Positions 1-13,666 of a stretch of 64,000 nt of DNA are shown here, piece by piece. Numbering within the stretch: the first letter of the stretch is position 1; the number at the start of each line of letters is the position of its first letter. The notes beneath the pieces were generated by a model. The model was given only the letters and a program-made list of their open reading frames with translations. It made no database searches and had not been told where the DNA came from. The DNA comes from Varroa destructor (taxonomy: Eukaryota; Arthropoda; Arachnida; Mesostigmata; Varroidae): contig NW_019211454.1 of assembly GCF_002443255.2 (NCBI RefSeq), forward strand, positions 53,820,118 to 53,884,117, read 5' to 3'. A program made the translations under genes and the position numbers.

Positions 1-3000
1 TCGAAATTATAAAAAAACTCTATTACTTCATGGCTTTTGACCCGCCAATATCGTCGCTAGTACATCAAGGTTGTTATATGATAAAGTCAAATTCTTTTCG
101 TCATAGAAACCCAAATAGATCTGTGTGACAAATTTAGTACTACAGTAAACCGTATTGAATCGCGCCTTACGCGATTTCCTTTAGAAACGTCTGCATTAGC
201 AGTCTCCTAAGGCCTTAGTAGTCTACACTCAAAGGCTATTTTACATCACCTTTAAGCTCCACGGCATGTCGTGGTAGAGACAGAAAAGCTCCTTGTATTT
301 GCCTTCGCAAATCTGCTTACGTTCAATTAGTATAATATTGAAAACAAGACTGAGAGAATAGGTTTTATCTTCTTCGATGCCAGTTCGGTTGCATTTCATA
401 ACAGTAGCAACAGGAACGACAGATACATGGAAGTCGATAACAAGAACCTTCGCAGTGTCATCAGCTCAGAATAGTCTCGAAAATACAATTACAGGAGAAC
501 TACATTGAACTTTGCATACGATAGATGGCCAATGATATTTACGCGATTTCTAGCCTTTGTCATTGCGATTATACGTATGCATACAAGCATAGGACGCGTC
601 ACGAGAACAATCGAATACTTCTCAAGATCGAATGCTGCGGCACATAACGCACGGCGTGATGTCGAATCATGCGTACATACATCGATTGCTAAATAGGATG
701 AAAAGAAAAGCTTGCCTTGGCGGCTTTTGCGTGCATAATGCCTTTTTCGCTATACGATAACAAAAACTACTACTCGTTACTAGACAAGATTTTTGTTGTC
801 AAACGAGGCACCCATCATTAGCATACACGAGTGCTCGCCTCCATATATGAAGCTGTCAGATGGTCATACAGGTTTGTCCTCGGAGGGGTTACGCTAGGGT
901 TTGAGGTTGGAAAAAATAAGGTCATACGCCCTTTATTACATGCGTAAGGGATTTTTGAACAAGAACCGATTTTCCTTCTCTATTTAAAGTTCATTATTTG
1001 GAATGAGCTTCTCTAAGACGAACAGGCCAGTGTTTACCTTTCCTCAATCTAAGGCATTAAGCTTATCGTTTGTAACTTTCCAGGTTGTGGCAGGCTCATT
1101 TAGTTATTAAAACACTTATTGTTGCTTTTTTGGCCATCGGCTATCATCGGTGTACAGAAAATATGCTTGTAAATACGCAAGTACAAATAATTTTGGCGCC
1201 TGTTAGTTTATACTGCACACTGTCAATAGAGTTTGAGTGATTTGAGTCGGCGCTGCGGTGTTATGCTGGAAGCCTCTGATGTACTCAATGTATACAATAA
1301 GGACGTTTAGCGCTTAAACACTTCATCGATTAGGTAACGTGATTATTTGAATATAAGGTGGTCAATTCATATTCAGGAAACTATAGTATCTGAGCATGAG
1401 CTGAGGCGATGAGAAGCAGGTTCGTCTTTACGTCGCCAGGGCAGAGTACATGTGTTAAAAGGGAAGCAGAAGCATGTCCAGAGCGTGCCGCTTATCCCGA
1501 GCAGAAATGCATCCAAATTTGCATTATATTTTCTATGAAAACTTAACGATATTTCATGCGTATTTCAAAAGGACTATTAAGATAATTATTAAAACGTCAA
1601 AAGCAAACAAATATAAATGTAAAAATTATTTTTTGCCTTTCGGCTTTTGAGGCTCCAGTCCTTCCAAGATAAACTTATTGGAAGAAGCTGCTCACCGGAT
1701 TGTGTCAACTACATGAGACAAACGTATGAGTTAATTTCTACTGCAACAACTTGTATTAGATATGTTAAGAGGTAATGAAATTGCTGCATCAAGTCTTCTA
1801 GGTTGAGACTCTTCTGGTTTCAACTGGGTTCGAAATGTTATAAAAGACATTTTTTGTGCTTTAGATGTGTTCAAATGAGCTATATATACATAAATTTAAA
1901 AAAAAACGCACCGTAAATAATTGACCCCTATTCCACTGACCTTTGGTTACTTAACATTTGATGTACAAATATATTCGTATTCACGTAGCATGACTATTGC
2001 ATGAAGTAAAGCTTAATCAGTGCAAACGTATCCTTATTCTTCTTTACGATATCGTGTGTGCTGATGCCTTAGTAGGGTCTTTGTCGGAGACAAAAGCTCT
2101 CTGCTAAGGACAACCCTAACATCTAAATAGGTAGGTGGGGTTTAGATGGACGGATCCGTAAATCGCCATTGATTTGAGCTGTGCTTGCTGCTGTCGCTGT
2201 CAGGCTTCCTCTGAATCGTCGACATTTGTAATCTAATTTGATTCAGCCTGCACTTCAATCTTATACATGATCGATCTAGTTTGGCGTTGATAAAATTGCC
2301 GCCCCGCTCATTCCCGCTGCGGCCGTTCCCTGTGGTGAAACCAATTTGAACGACAATATTACTATCGTTTAATTGGTACAAAATTCAAGCATATTTTCAT
2401 GCGACCCGGTAAGTGACCTAGGCCAAACGTCGATGAGTAGAACATTTGAGTGGAGGTAACGAGATGTCTGGAGTCGCCGAGGGAGGGACTGATGGTCCAC
2501 AACTTAAGGGTCAGCCCAAAAGGACAGTGACATTTTGGAGTTGGAGGGAGAGTAGAAATCGCTAAACGAGTGTGGGAAGGACATAGGGCCTGGAAACTAC
2601 TGACGACGAACGTACGCAGAGGGGTAGAAGAGAATAGCGGCACGAATGTCCAAATCGGCAGCAACGATTGCAAAAATAACGAGTCTGAATTTCGGCGCCT
2701 TCGGCAGCTCCCACAGTGTTTCTTGTCTTTTTGAAATGTCTAATTCCATATTTAGATCGAGTGGTACCTGTAGTCCTACGCCCAGTCAAACTTACCCGCA
2801 GTCCTTTCGTCACTTATCGCTGCGTCAACTGCTTCTTACCGATCTACCACAAATCAACACAGTATATAAAGACAAAGGGGAGTAAGAGGTCAAGGCATAG
2901 ACGGGGGGGGGTCATTTTGAATCTCCGTACGGAAACAACATTCGATAAGCTCTTGGTAAAACTGTGGCGACATGCCGTTGTCTTGATTTAGCTTTGGCCG

Positions 3001-3505
3001 CTTCGCTCTGCGAACACGCTGATCAAACCCTTTATCTGTGCTGGCAAATATTTACGGGGCATCGCTAGTCCAAAGGGATAAACGATAGTTCGAATCTGCC
3101 AAATAATGCTCGAGAAGGTGACTAGGTTTAGGTAGGTTGGCCAGGCGCACGAGATCGGGTCTTGGTGATTATGGTAGTCACCGTTGGACTTTAGTCTTAG
3201 GCAGGCATGGCTGAAAGAAGAAACGGGCTCCATCATTCTGTAGGTGAGGAAGACGTGAGACAAAAAAAATGAATTACCCTATTTAACAAATGTAGCCCGT
3301 CTGGATATTGCTCCGTCATCAGATGAGATTGTTATTTTGATAATGCTCCGCTAACTGTCACTACTGAGAAATACTATAGAGACATTTTGTTGGCCTTTGT
3401 TATTAGAAAAATGAGGAAATCATTAATTATTGTTTTAATAACAGGTAACAGGTTTTTCATGTTTTACCCAAGATGGGGTCGTTAATTAATCATTTAATTA
3501 TCAGG

Positions 3506-3547
<42 letters not shown>

Positions 3548-5000
3548 CATACATATTTCAATTTAGCAATCTTAGCGTACGAATCATGGAAGAATAGCCG
3601 CTAGTTAAAACTGGCAGATCACTGCCTATCGCATTGCGAATGCCTGTGTGAGGAAACTTTTTCTGGCCCTATATCTCTGTCATCTATCCTGCCCATATTT
3701 ATTATGTCTGTTAAATACTCTTTTCATATACTACGTTATTACCAATGAACATCCGCTAACAAACCCTATCGAAAATTGTCAGTAAGACAACTAGTAAGAT
3801 ATGTTTCTGGATATGCCTGAAAAATATCCTCATACACTGACCATCACATAACGACGAGAGACATACGGAACGCCGTTACATAGGCTTTCGTTGGCATACG
3901 ATCCAGATTACTGTAGCTTTGCTTTTTTAATGTACCGTAAATCACTCCCGTTATAAAGCGAGCTATAATTATCATATATTGAAATCATAATTTTGTATAG
4001 CAAAACGTAGCTAATAATAATTGTTGATAGGATAACGACGATCATCAATAGTTCTTAGAAATACGCCCTATTTTAGCCTATGCCCCATAAGTTTTGGAAG
4101 TCAGATTCAAAAATTGTTGTTGCACCTGTACATTAATAACATCTGCATATATATTTTTTAAAAGTATCATACACGTAAAGGGTGCCCCATGTTTCCCTAG
4201 AGATAGAAGGAAAAGCTGTAACGTGGCATAAAAGCTAGTTTTTTTTTTATTCTAGCTAGGCCTGTGATCGATTTTGCCACGACAAGAGGCTACTAGAAAC
4301 GTTTTCCGGTGTCTTGTACCAGTGCATATAGTGATATATTAGGAAAAATGTACTATTTATATCATAGCGCATTTAACATCTTTGAATAAAGGTTTTAATT
4401 AAATCGGTTACAAGCTGAAAAAATATACTGCTTGAAGAGAAAATATTATCTGTCTACACTGCTGCTGCACGCGGTTCGATGACGCAGTCGAACAAATCTT
4501 TCTTGCGATATGGAAAATAAAAGCAAGCAGACGACAATTGATTGGAGCATGTATATTAGTTCTAAACAGACCATCGTAGCGAGGTTTGTTTACTTAATTA
4601 AACCATCAGCTTTAAATGCAATCACACATACGCATTTCTACCAGACCTTTCTTTGGTCCCTTTAAACTGGTTCAATGGTTAAATCGAGCCTTTAAGAACG
4701 ACTACTAATGCCATTATTCTCACAGTCCCGCATCTTTTATTGTCGACAACGTTTTGCGTTTCGCTCGTTCGTAATAGATTTTTTTCGTAAAAAGGATCGA
4801 TGGCTTAAAAACAGCGTTGACGACTCGATTTATCGTGCCCTATCCTATGCAAGAAGCGCCTCAGGACTAGATGCAACATACTAACCAAAGTATGATTCAA
4901 AGGTTTCATTTAGATTTTTGACGATGACGAACTACTCAAGTGGCTGTCGGACAAAAATAGTGCGAATATGATTGCGAAAGACGTGTGTCAAATGACGTGC
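1..5000. other. Non-coding, AT-rich
   Basis: No supported gene. Minus-strand frames at 2142-3263 are short and overlapping, in a patch that is GC-richer than its flanks (about 2380-3250). A donor-like CCG/GTAAGT at 2409 has no partner exon. The TA microsatellite at 3510 is the only clear feature. Confidence 0.5.
3510..3555. repeat. (TA)n microsatellite with (CATA) tail
   Basis: A pure TA dinucleotide run of about 32 nt is followed by ACA-CATA-type repeats. It lies in an AT-rich stretch with no gene candidate. Confidence 0.95.
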
Positions 5001-5404
5001 TCCAGCAGACGTGCTCTTCTTTAAGATTATTTTAAATGAATAGAAATAATGGAGGAACGGAGGGAGAGGTAAGGGGGAATCGCTGCCGTGCTCATCGGCG
5101 CACGTTCGAGGCGTACGCTCACACGTTTCGCCTTCGTCCCAGCTAACTCCAGGCTAGTGGACTCAACTAGATAGAAATTCTCAATATGAAGTTTACTCAC
5201 CGAGAGTGAAAGTCTAGAAAAACTCGTTGGCGATAATGGATCTCAGCGATATTGCAGTATTTTGTTCAGCTGTTATTCAGTGCATGTAGATCTGCTACTC
5301 AAGGATTTGCATCGTGCACCCGTCTGATCCGTCGAAAGAGATCTTCATTTCTCGAAGACAAAAAATTTTTCAGATATCAAGTCTCATTCCAACGTCGTAT
5401 CTCT

Positions 5405-5421
5405 TCTGCTGCTGCTGCTGC
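5405..5421. repeat. (CTG)n short repeat
   Basis: Five CTG units plus a partial unit, in a region without a convincing gene. Confidence 0.85.
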
Positions 5422-6066
5422 AAGGACAACGATGTATTCAAATTGCATGGTGGACAATAGCTTCAGACAACGTTTGTTGCGGAAAATTCTTTTCGTTTAC
5501 TCCTATTGAATATCTAGCTACGGATACACTATCTAGCTAAAGAAGAGCTTTTCCTGATTGGCGAACGAAAAGGTTGCTTACCTTCATATATATATGTCTG
5601 TGCATATAGTCGAAAAATATTATTCAAAATTAGAACTTCTCAAGCGTTCTACGTTGTGTTGAAAGGCTTGTCCCATATCCGTCGAAGAGTCGACGGGATC
5701 AACTCACTTCGTAGTAGAAGAAAAACTGTGAACAAATGTCTATTATGATGAAATTTAATCATCAGTATGCGTGCATTTGTGTGTACGTGAAAATTGATTC
5801 CCGTCCAAAGAAACTGATCACCGTCCCATAAGCAGTTGCCACTAAATGCTGTGCACGTTGTCCGGCCATGAAACTCGAACAAGGCCAGCCGACGGAATAA
5901 GAAAAGACTCTGGCTAACTCCATCAAGATCCTGGAGTGAGATCGCAGTTTTAGGGCGCGATAACCGCTTTACAACGCTCAACGTGGAGTAATTTTTAAGA
6001 AAAACTAACGTGATATTTGCTTGCTTAGCCAGCAACAGCCCGACCATGTAAAGGGAGCGGCGAGAG

Positions 6067-6534
6067 TCAAAGCGAGCTCTTTCGTTCGCGATTACTTCGC
6101 TCTTCACTGGCTGAAAGAAAGAGCAAACAGAGAGTGCAATAGAATTTTTCAACGACGTGAAACAAAAACTGCTGAGAACCTTGATATTGACGGGAACACT
6201 GCCGTTGAGCTGAGTTTTTCGAAATATTCCCGAAAACGTTCGTTAAGATAAATCCGTCGAGGATAGAACAGATAACGACGTATGAAAAGTCAACGCAGAG
6301 TGATAAAGACATGGGGAGATTAGTCAAGATGAGATCATGGACAAAGATCATCACTGTATCGTTTAGTAGCTTGATTTGATTCATTATTCGGATCAAAACA
6401 GAAAATGACACGGGGCAATATCTGAATGAACACACGCAACCGCTTGTAATGAAAAGTATCTTGCAGATAAGACAAATAACACAGTTATTTAGCAGATATT
6501 GACATGAAATTCCTATGTAAAACCAAGCGCACAT
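6067..6534 (-). CDS. Candidate multi-pass membrane protein fragment
   Basis: This is the longest open frame in the window (176 codons from 6597, 156 from the first ATG at 6534). It is strongly hydrophobic, with several likely helices: WFYIGISCQYLLNNCVICLI, then VMIFVHDLILTNLPMSLSLC with VDFSYVVICSILDG after it, and a late CTLCLLFLSA. The pattern of a Lys/Asn-rich loop (IRIMNQIKLLND) before a helix is loosely like arthropod gustatory receptors, but the conserved C-terminal TYxxxxxQF motif is absent, so I do not assign it. The overlapping minus frame 5649-6152 continues downstream in another phase. AT-rich DNA favours hydrophobic chance frames. Confidence 0.2.
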   Translation of the reverse strand: MCAWFYIGISCQYLLNNCVICLICKILFITSGCVCSFRYCPVSFSVLIRIMNQIKLLNDTVMIFVHDLILTNLPMSLSLCVDFSYVVICSILDGFILTNVFGNISKNSAQRQCSRQYQGSQQFLFHVVEKFYCTLCLLFLSASEERSNRERKSSL

Positions 6535-7149
6535 CAGAGTGACCGCCGGACGAGGGGCAACGCTGCACGAGCAAATCACCCAATGTAAGGCCTGCAACGT
6601 TATAGAAGAAGTAAATATAACAAAATAGGTACTCTAATAAATGAATTCGGCTGACTTCGTGTTAACTTGAAAATGAATTGGTGAGTAGAAGAATCTGACG
6701 CATCAAACCCTTAACGTGTGTAACTTGCCGAGCTAGCTTTTAGGTTTACCTGATCTCGAGTAAATGTTTCTGTTTGGTTTTTTTCGTGTCAACTGAATAT
6801 TCTTTAACATCCTCGATTATTTAACGAATTCCTCTCCTCAATTCGGTGCAGCTTAAGCAGACATTCGAACTTGCAAAGTGCTCTCGAACCTTCTGCGAGC
6901 TGTGACCGACCTTTTCTAGAAAAACGAAAACTTATGCTAGAAACGTCCGAATTTCCATTAAAAGATGTAAGGCCAGCTTATGTAGGCTCATGTGTTACAG
7001 TCTCCAAAAGCTTAGAAAAAAAAAACGAAAAGTCTCTGAAACTTTTGCCTAGGGCAGATGTTGAAAGGAGCGCCAGGCACTTACGCGTGCTAGTCGTCCA
7101 TAGTAATGTAGTTCCTCATTCCGCAACTACCAAATCATTTTGAAATCTT

Positions 7150-10100
7150 ACCTAGTGAATACTAATCGAAATTGATTTTGTTTAGTATGTATCTACATTA
7201 ACTATTTAATCTCGAGCTTGGATAACCTAGTATTAAACGCACATAAATTAGATCTTGATAAAATCATCTGATAAAATTATGTTTGGGTTTTTTTCCAACA
7301 ACTTACAATCGAACTACCAATTTGACGCATAACTTTTATTATTCACTCCTCAATCTAGACTGTCAAATGTGCCAGGTAAGCAATCGGCTATTGTTTTTGC
7401 GAGTTCGATAGTAGCGATGACACGTAAAAGCCCTGCTCTACTTGGTGGTTTCAGTCTAATAAACAGCCAGTGGTACCATTGACGCAGAATCTTACGCTAT
7501 GGTAGTCAAAGTCGGTAATGATAACTTAATTGGGACTTTACCTAGGTGTACGGACCTACTTTTTCGGCTGTACTAGCATTAAAATGAGGTAAATATCACA
7601 GAAACTTAAGAGGCCACTACTAGGTGTCGTATGTACAAGATTACCAATCAATGCAAAATGAACGAAGTAATCTATCTACATAAGTGTTTCTACTTCACGC
7701 TGTCTACCTAATAATATTTGAATTAAGGCTCAACTATATGACACGACGCCATTAATGTGCAGAGCTTTGCAGACTGTGCGCAGGTATTCATCACAAGGCA
7801 CGTATAATGTACCGATTGGTTGAAGCATGGCCAGTCATGATTGCCAATCTCTGTAATAAGTAATTCATTCGCATAACAGCTGACATTATTTTCATATTCA
7901 GGAGACCATTAAAGTGAATTATATAACAACTAAACACGGACCGTCTACTGGAAACGTAGCAACTATGGAGGTTTGTTGAGTATCATAGTACTTTTCAATT
8001 GCAACCGCGGCAAGAAAACATCAAAAACATAAAAAGCTTTCTTCCGTAAAACAAATGTTTAAGCAACAATCGTTTTCCACAAAATATTCGTGCTCACATG
8101 GTTAATTAAATATGACAAACTAAAGGTTTTGAAAAAAGACGGTCAAACAGTGCGTTGTATTAGCGCAAGTACATCTTTTCATTGCTTCTCAGCCTCGTCC
8201 ATGTGGCAGCAAAACTTCGAAAGAGGTAAATGCTATGGAGAGGTTAAGCCAATATGGCCGTAAAAGAACGGTCTGGACGATACACTTTTACAATGCAAAG
8301 TACGCAGGGATACAGGTCTGTAATCTGACATCCGCCCTTCAGCGTCAAACAACTGACAGCTTCATCTCGTGGCTTTCGTCAAAGCAGTCACGCATATAGT
8401 GACAGCTTTTGTCACTGAGACAACGATCACCGTTCATTCCACGGGAATGAACCATACGGGAAAATCTCAACGTAAATAGGGTGTTGACGATGCTTAAAGA
8501 CCTACTTTCTAAGATGCACCTATATGTGCACACGAAACTTTGTTGCCTTAAAGAGAATACGTCCAAGAACAGGCTATATTTACTGAACTAAAGTATTGCA
8601 GAGGAAATTTTTGCCGAAACGTTTTGAGGCATTAGAGTGTGAGGAACGTTTTGAGATGTGAAACCTCCACCATTTTGGCTATATCGTTATATTTATTTAG
8701 GCTTAGTGCGGTGAACCATACATTGAATACAGTTAAAGTGGAACAACCCCAGTTGACTCATTGCATTAGGTACCCCACAGTGGAGGCTTAGCGGTAGGCA
8801 AGAAGCAAATGTAAACGCGGCCGTGAGAAAGGAGGCTTTAAACAGGATTAAATTTTTGTAGATTTCATCTTTAAAAGCTAGTGGAGTTCCATGCACAAAA
8901 GGAAATCAACGCTGAATGTGAGGGACAGACGAGAGATGCCGGTGCCTAAGCACCCTTAAGGGATTTTTACGCGCCAGCGAAGGAACGCGCTCGTTGTATT
9001 GTTTGGCCTACAAAATAGATCGCATATAGAGGCGATGTTCGTACGATGTCAAAGGAACGATAGCAGCTCGAAGAAACCAGTAACTAATGAAGTCGGGGTC
9101 ACCAAAGGGCTTTAACAGCCTGAAATGGAAGCGGCTGGCCTGAAATCGAAATTTTTTAGCGAAAGCTGTTTACAACAAGCAGCAACGCAATCAACAGAGC
9201 TAGCCGCGGGAAAGCTTCCCGAAATCATTGAATAGTCACTGGCGAACAATGGAAAATCGTTTTGATAAAGGCTTTTCTGAAGTTTAAGCCTCGCTGTTTC
9301 TTGCAAACCTACTACTGGAAAATAAAAATTTTGACCGGAAATTAGCTCCACCGACGTTACGACGCAACCGTTGAAGTTCGTTTGTTGTGCGAATCATCAT
9401 TGCAACCCACTTGGCAATAAAACAATATTAAAGCTCTTATTATGATTAGAGGAGCCATAGGTCATTCTTAATCTGTAGGTATTCCTTAGTTATTCTTCCA
9501 CCGGCTTACTCGTCAGCTGTTAGGGTTGATTAGTAGAAGAGAGGACCAACACAGACGTAAGTGCAAACGAGTATGTTGGTAATCACAACTTCATATGACC
9601 TAATATAAATATATATGCTATAACATATAAATATCCGAGTAAGCCTATCTTATTTTTACGTTGCGTAACTATATTTATTTAAGTAATGACTATAATTAAT
9701 TAACTAAGTAAGTCGATGTACTGGCTCGAACGCCTGAATCTATAGCTCACTCGTTCAAGTTCGGCCAATGACTTATACTGTACAACCAATGTACTTGAAT
9801 AGAAAAGCAATAATAATTGTAATCCTCAAACAGCTATCAAGATATTGAATAATAACTTAAGCTGCTCTTTTATATTGGCGAAATAAGTTTATCGTTGTCT
9901 TAACTCGCGTTTCGGCATGACTTGTAGGAGTTACGCCATTACGAACGTTGAAGGAGCTTTTGATCAAATCCATCTCACGGTTTTTGAGCAATCCTTTTCC
10001 ATTGTGCTATTGGCCACCGCTTTGTTAACACAACAATGAGTTTGTACGTGCTGTGATTTGGCATTGAACAAAGTGTATCGCTACAGAAAAACAATTGAAA

Positions 10101-10180
10101 ATAGCATAATTGAACTGGTTACTCATCTTTTAATCGGTAACTTTCCCGCATAGCAATTTAGCCGGGTCAACATTTAGGTG
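7150..10180. other. Non-coding stretch
   Basis: No supported gene. Two very short exon-like pairs are visible on the plus strand: 7357-7374, between a CAATCTAG acceptor and CCAG/GTAAGC, and 8193-8225, between GCTTCTCAG and GAG/GTAAAT. Both are too small to trust. Confidence 0.4.
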
Positions 10181-10185
10181 ACGCG

Positions 10186-10323
10186 TTAGTGGCTGCGGGG
10201 CATCATCCATAACCCTCCGTCCGCTGTCAACGTGGCCGATTTGCCCTCATTACAATCCCGCGACGTTTGCCGCGCATAGATATTGCTAATGAGATGGCAA
10301 CTAAAGATAAATGTGAGTAACAT
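10186..10323 (-). CDS. Candidate 45-residue secreted peptide
   Basis: From the ATG at 10323 (A at -3) the frame reads MLLTFIFSCHLISNIYARQT. This is a plausible signal peptide with cleavage after IYA. A polar tail follows (SRDCNEGKSATLTADGG, then LWMMPRSH). The open frame extends upstream to 10377 and would there add a longer hydrophobic segment. With one Cys in the mature part it does not resemble a known toxin or antimicrobial scaffold. Short, so chance is likely. Confidence 0.15.
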   Translation of the reverse strand: MLLTFIFSCHLISNIYARQTSRDCNEGKSATLTADGGLWMMPRSH

Positions 10324-11603
10324 TATCACGAAGGAGATAACAGAAAGTATAGGGCTAGACGCTAGTCGTAGCGACAATTATTATCGAAAATATAGCTAAA
10401 GGGTATGCGCCTATGATTTTTAAGCTTCGTCGGGCTATCGTTGGAGCTACACTATTAATACCGTTGAAATACTTTCGAAGCGTGCCAAATACCCGAATAT
10501 TGTTACAACTGATTTTCTATTTCCTGTAGCTTTTAGTCACTGTGCTTTATTCGATGCACGTTTCCACCCGCTATTTTACTGCTAGTACTTCGTTGCTCTT
10601 TTTCTAAAAAAATAACGATGGACTCCGCACACGCGGGACTAAGCAAAGAACACCAATGAGAGCTACTGACTTACGGTGACGAGGGTGTAATAATACTTCT
10701 GTCATCACTTACGCGTCTCCAGCCTACTTTATATATGCTCAATTTAATCTAGCGCACAATGTATCGTCGTTACAGATTAAATCTCTGAGGTGTGATATGT
10801 CTAGTCAATTCACTTTTGTAGCCCTAATCAAAATTCCCTTTCAGAGCTAAATCGTTTTAAGATCAGAGTATTCACTGTCTTGTTTAGAGATCTGGATCTA
10901 AACTAGTTCATGGATAATGAAAATGCATTTTCTATCTTCGTCAAATATATGCACTTTGAAATTTTTATATGCTTTATATCAATCCAGAGACATGAACCCC
11001 ATTTGGGAGAGGCTTTTGTGTTATATTGTCCTGGGCTTATAACCTTATTCTGACCCTTTGTCAATTTCGTGGCTTGATATAAATATAAAGACAATAATTT
11101 CCTATGACGTAGACCTCGTAACAACTAGTAAGCGCCATGAGTTGTGTGCATTAATATGCAACAATTTTTTGGCCACGATGATCATGGTCCTTATATCGTT
11201 CGGTCGATAAGCAACTTTTTCCAGTCGTATCATCCTTGAGTCTTTCGGTATGTCCACCCAAAGGTCTTTCATATCATCAACATGGCCGTCGCACTGCTTC
11301 TTATTCACATGAAGGTCATAGCTCTATTTTTATCTTGATATACTAAAAACAGTCATCCTTAAAGGTGTCCTTAAAGATTATGCTCGATACGCTATCGCAA
11401 TGGCTCAGGAATTTGCGTCTCTCACAGACGAGCTTTAATACGCTTGTCGCAGCCGTCCGTACAATGCGCAGGCGAGCTAAGTTACTACTTGCGATCAATG
11501 TCTGGATCGACATTTGATAAAGATCATGTCTGCAAGTGCTATAGTAGAATACAGGCGAAATGTGTTGCATGATGTACTAACTATAATACTCTGCTCAGCT
11601 ACT

Positions 11604-11621
11604 AGGCCAGCCGGCTGGCCT
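11604..11621. repeat. 18-bp perfect palindrome
   Basis: AGGCCAGCCGGCTGGCCT, a GC-rich perfect palindrome in AT-rich surroundings. Confidence 0.9.
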
Positions 11622-12303
11622 GCTTATTACCCGTTTATGTGCCTTCGTCCAGAGCAGCTGCTTGGACTACCAGACTTCTAAACAAAGGTATGACGTCGGC
11701 CCGGAGCTGATCATATTTGCTGGAAGAGACTCTCGGAATGAAAGTTGGTTCCTGAACAAAAAAAGTCAACTGCCCTTTATTTGGTATGAAAGGGAGCCAG
11801 CCATATCTCAGTTGACACGCTAAGATAATGGCTATAAACTAACACTTGTAGCGAACGCGTTGTGGGCGATTTTGCATATACTTTCGGTTCAGCGAACTGT
11901 GGATTACTTAAATAAATAGTTAATGGTTAGGACACTGCTGTAAAGGTATGCTAACTCACGCGCCTGCCGAAAATGGAATCGGTTACGTGAGCGTAAAAAA
12001 ATATTGGTTATGACATTCTATGTATGCAAAACCAAGTATTTGGAATAAATAAAAAGAACGTATCGCTATTATAAATGAAGAATTAGGATAAGGCTCCAGT
12101 TTGTAGCTACGTCCGTATATAAGGGTTCGTTTCGCATCGGATGTCTGACCTCTATGTGACTGGAATTTAATATTATTCATCAAAGAACTCCAATCGATTT
12201 TTTTTGCTACAATTTCCTTTATTGACAGTACCTCTTTCGATAACGTAAACTTATACTATTAGTCCGTCCTCGCAACCCGTTTCATTATGGCCTTTCTTGT
12301 CAG

Positions 12304-12533
12304 GCTTCGTGGAGACACAGAGGACAACCACAGAGATCAAAAACTTTTTTCAGTGCGCGAACCGCTATTATGAACCTACCTTCGCGAATGAAAGGTTGAA
12401 ATTAGCATTGATCTTGTTTCTCACACGAGATGATTTCTCTGGGGACATTGAAGAACTTTGTGCGCTTATAGAATCGCCAAGAAAAAAGAGCATATTTCCT
12501 TTAAACAAACTACTACCTCGAGGATTTTCCTAG
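12304..12533 (+). CDS. Candidate exon
   Basis: An acceptor-like CCTTTCTTGTCAG is followed by an open frame reading FVETQRTTTEIKNFFQCANR, then LKLALILFLTRDDFSGDIEE and LCALIESPRKKS, ending TAG at 12531-12533. There is no internal Met, so it would need an upstream exon. The composition is that of a soluble protein. No donor or family is recognised. An ATG at 12285 in another frame gives only 28 codons. Confidence 0.18.
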
Positions 12534-13666
12534 TCCTTAGGAAGGCGATGCGCGTGAGACCGCTGAGGTGTCCAACCGCGGTATCGAGCATAAGGATTTA
12601 ATTGCAGTTTAAGAAATATGTAGTTTTCTAGCAACTGTGGCTACTGTTTTCGTATATATGAACCCAGATAATTCACGTTATGTTACGCATAAATGGATCG
12701 ATTGGTTTGTTTTCTTTTTCTCACTGAAATAAACGTTGCCACAGGGGTTTTATCGCTGTAATACCGATTTTACATTGTGCTATGAAGATCTGCCGCAGTC
12801 AGCCTTCATGTTTCATAGAGCTATCTACACCCGCTGCAAGCAAGCTAAAAGTCATAGGGTGGATCTTCGTCCAAAGGGGATGCGTGCTAATTTGTAATCA
12901 TTCGGTGTCTTCAATAGGCATTTGCTTGAAATGTGCTATACGAACAATTCGAAGACTACAGCTGTTGTGATTGTCAAATCATTATCTGGTCGATCCCGGC
13001 ATGGCGCGTGCATTATTTGAATCGCGTAGCTTTGAAGCATGTATCTGGTACGAAATAAAATAGTGCTTCTGTCCACTAATTTACGCCTCATATGTTTATA
13101 TAATCTGTATTACCTTATGTCATCAAATACCAATTGTCGTAGATAAAGTAGACGAGTTGAAGACAACATGATGTCCTTTGCCAATTTGAATTCGTTACGT
13201 ACTAAAAGTGAGCTCATTTTCAAGTTCCTTCATCTTGTGATATTCTTTTCCATTTTATTTGCTACAAAATTGTAGCTCTGTATAGTGAATTTATCTGTGT
13301 GTGTATGCGAGAGGTCATTATATAGCTGCCTCGTTGCCTCACCCCTATGCCGTTGACACTTATTGCTGCTAATAATTGCCCTAGGTAATTAATATTACCA
13401 CGTACTCTTTAATCTTTCTTATTTTTTAAACCTTTAGCCGTTTTTAGAAATTGCTTCATTATTCTAGTCTGTGGAGTTCGTAGTTGTTGCTAACTAGCCT
13501 GAAAAAGCGTCCACGTTGGCCAATTTATACGTACCTAAGTAGTACCACCAAATTAGAACAAGACCGAACTTGCAGGCCGTAAGAACACACATGTAGGTAT
13601 GTAATGTATGTATATAATGTATGCATGTGTATATATCTCTACCGTGTATGCATCTTTCTTATCTAT

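Noticed and set aside
2362..2813. Overlapping minus frames as transposon or gene
   Set aside because: Neither frame shows RT, endonuclease, integrase or transposase motifs; the donor at 2798 has no open exon before it.
5649..6152. 167-codon minus frame as a gene
   Set aside because: No domain, no splice support, overlapped by a longer frame, and within the range of chance for this window.
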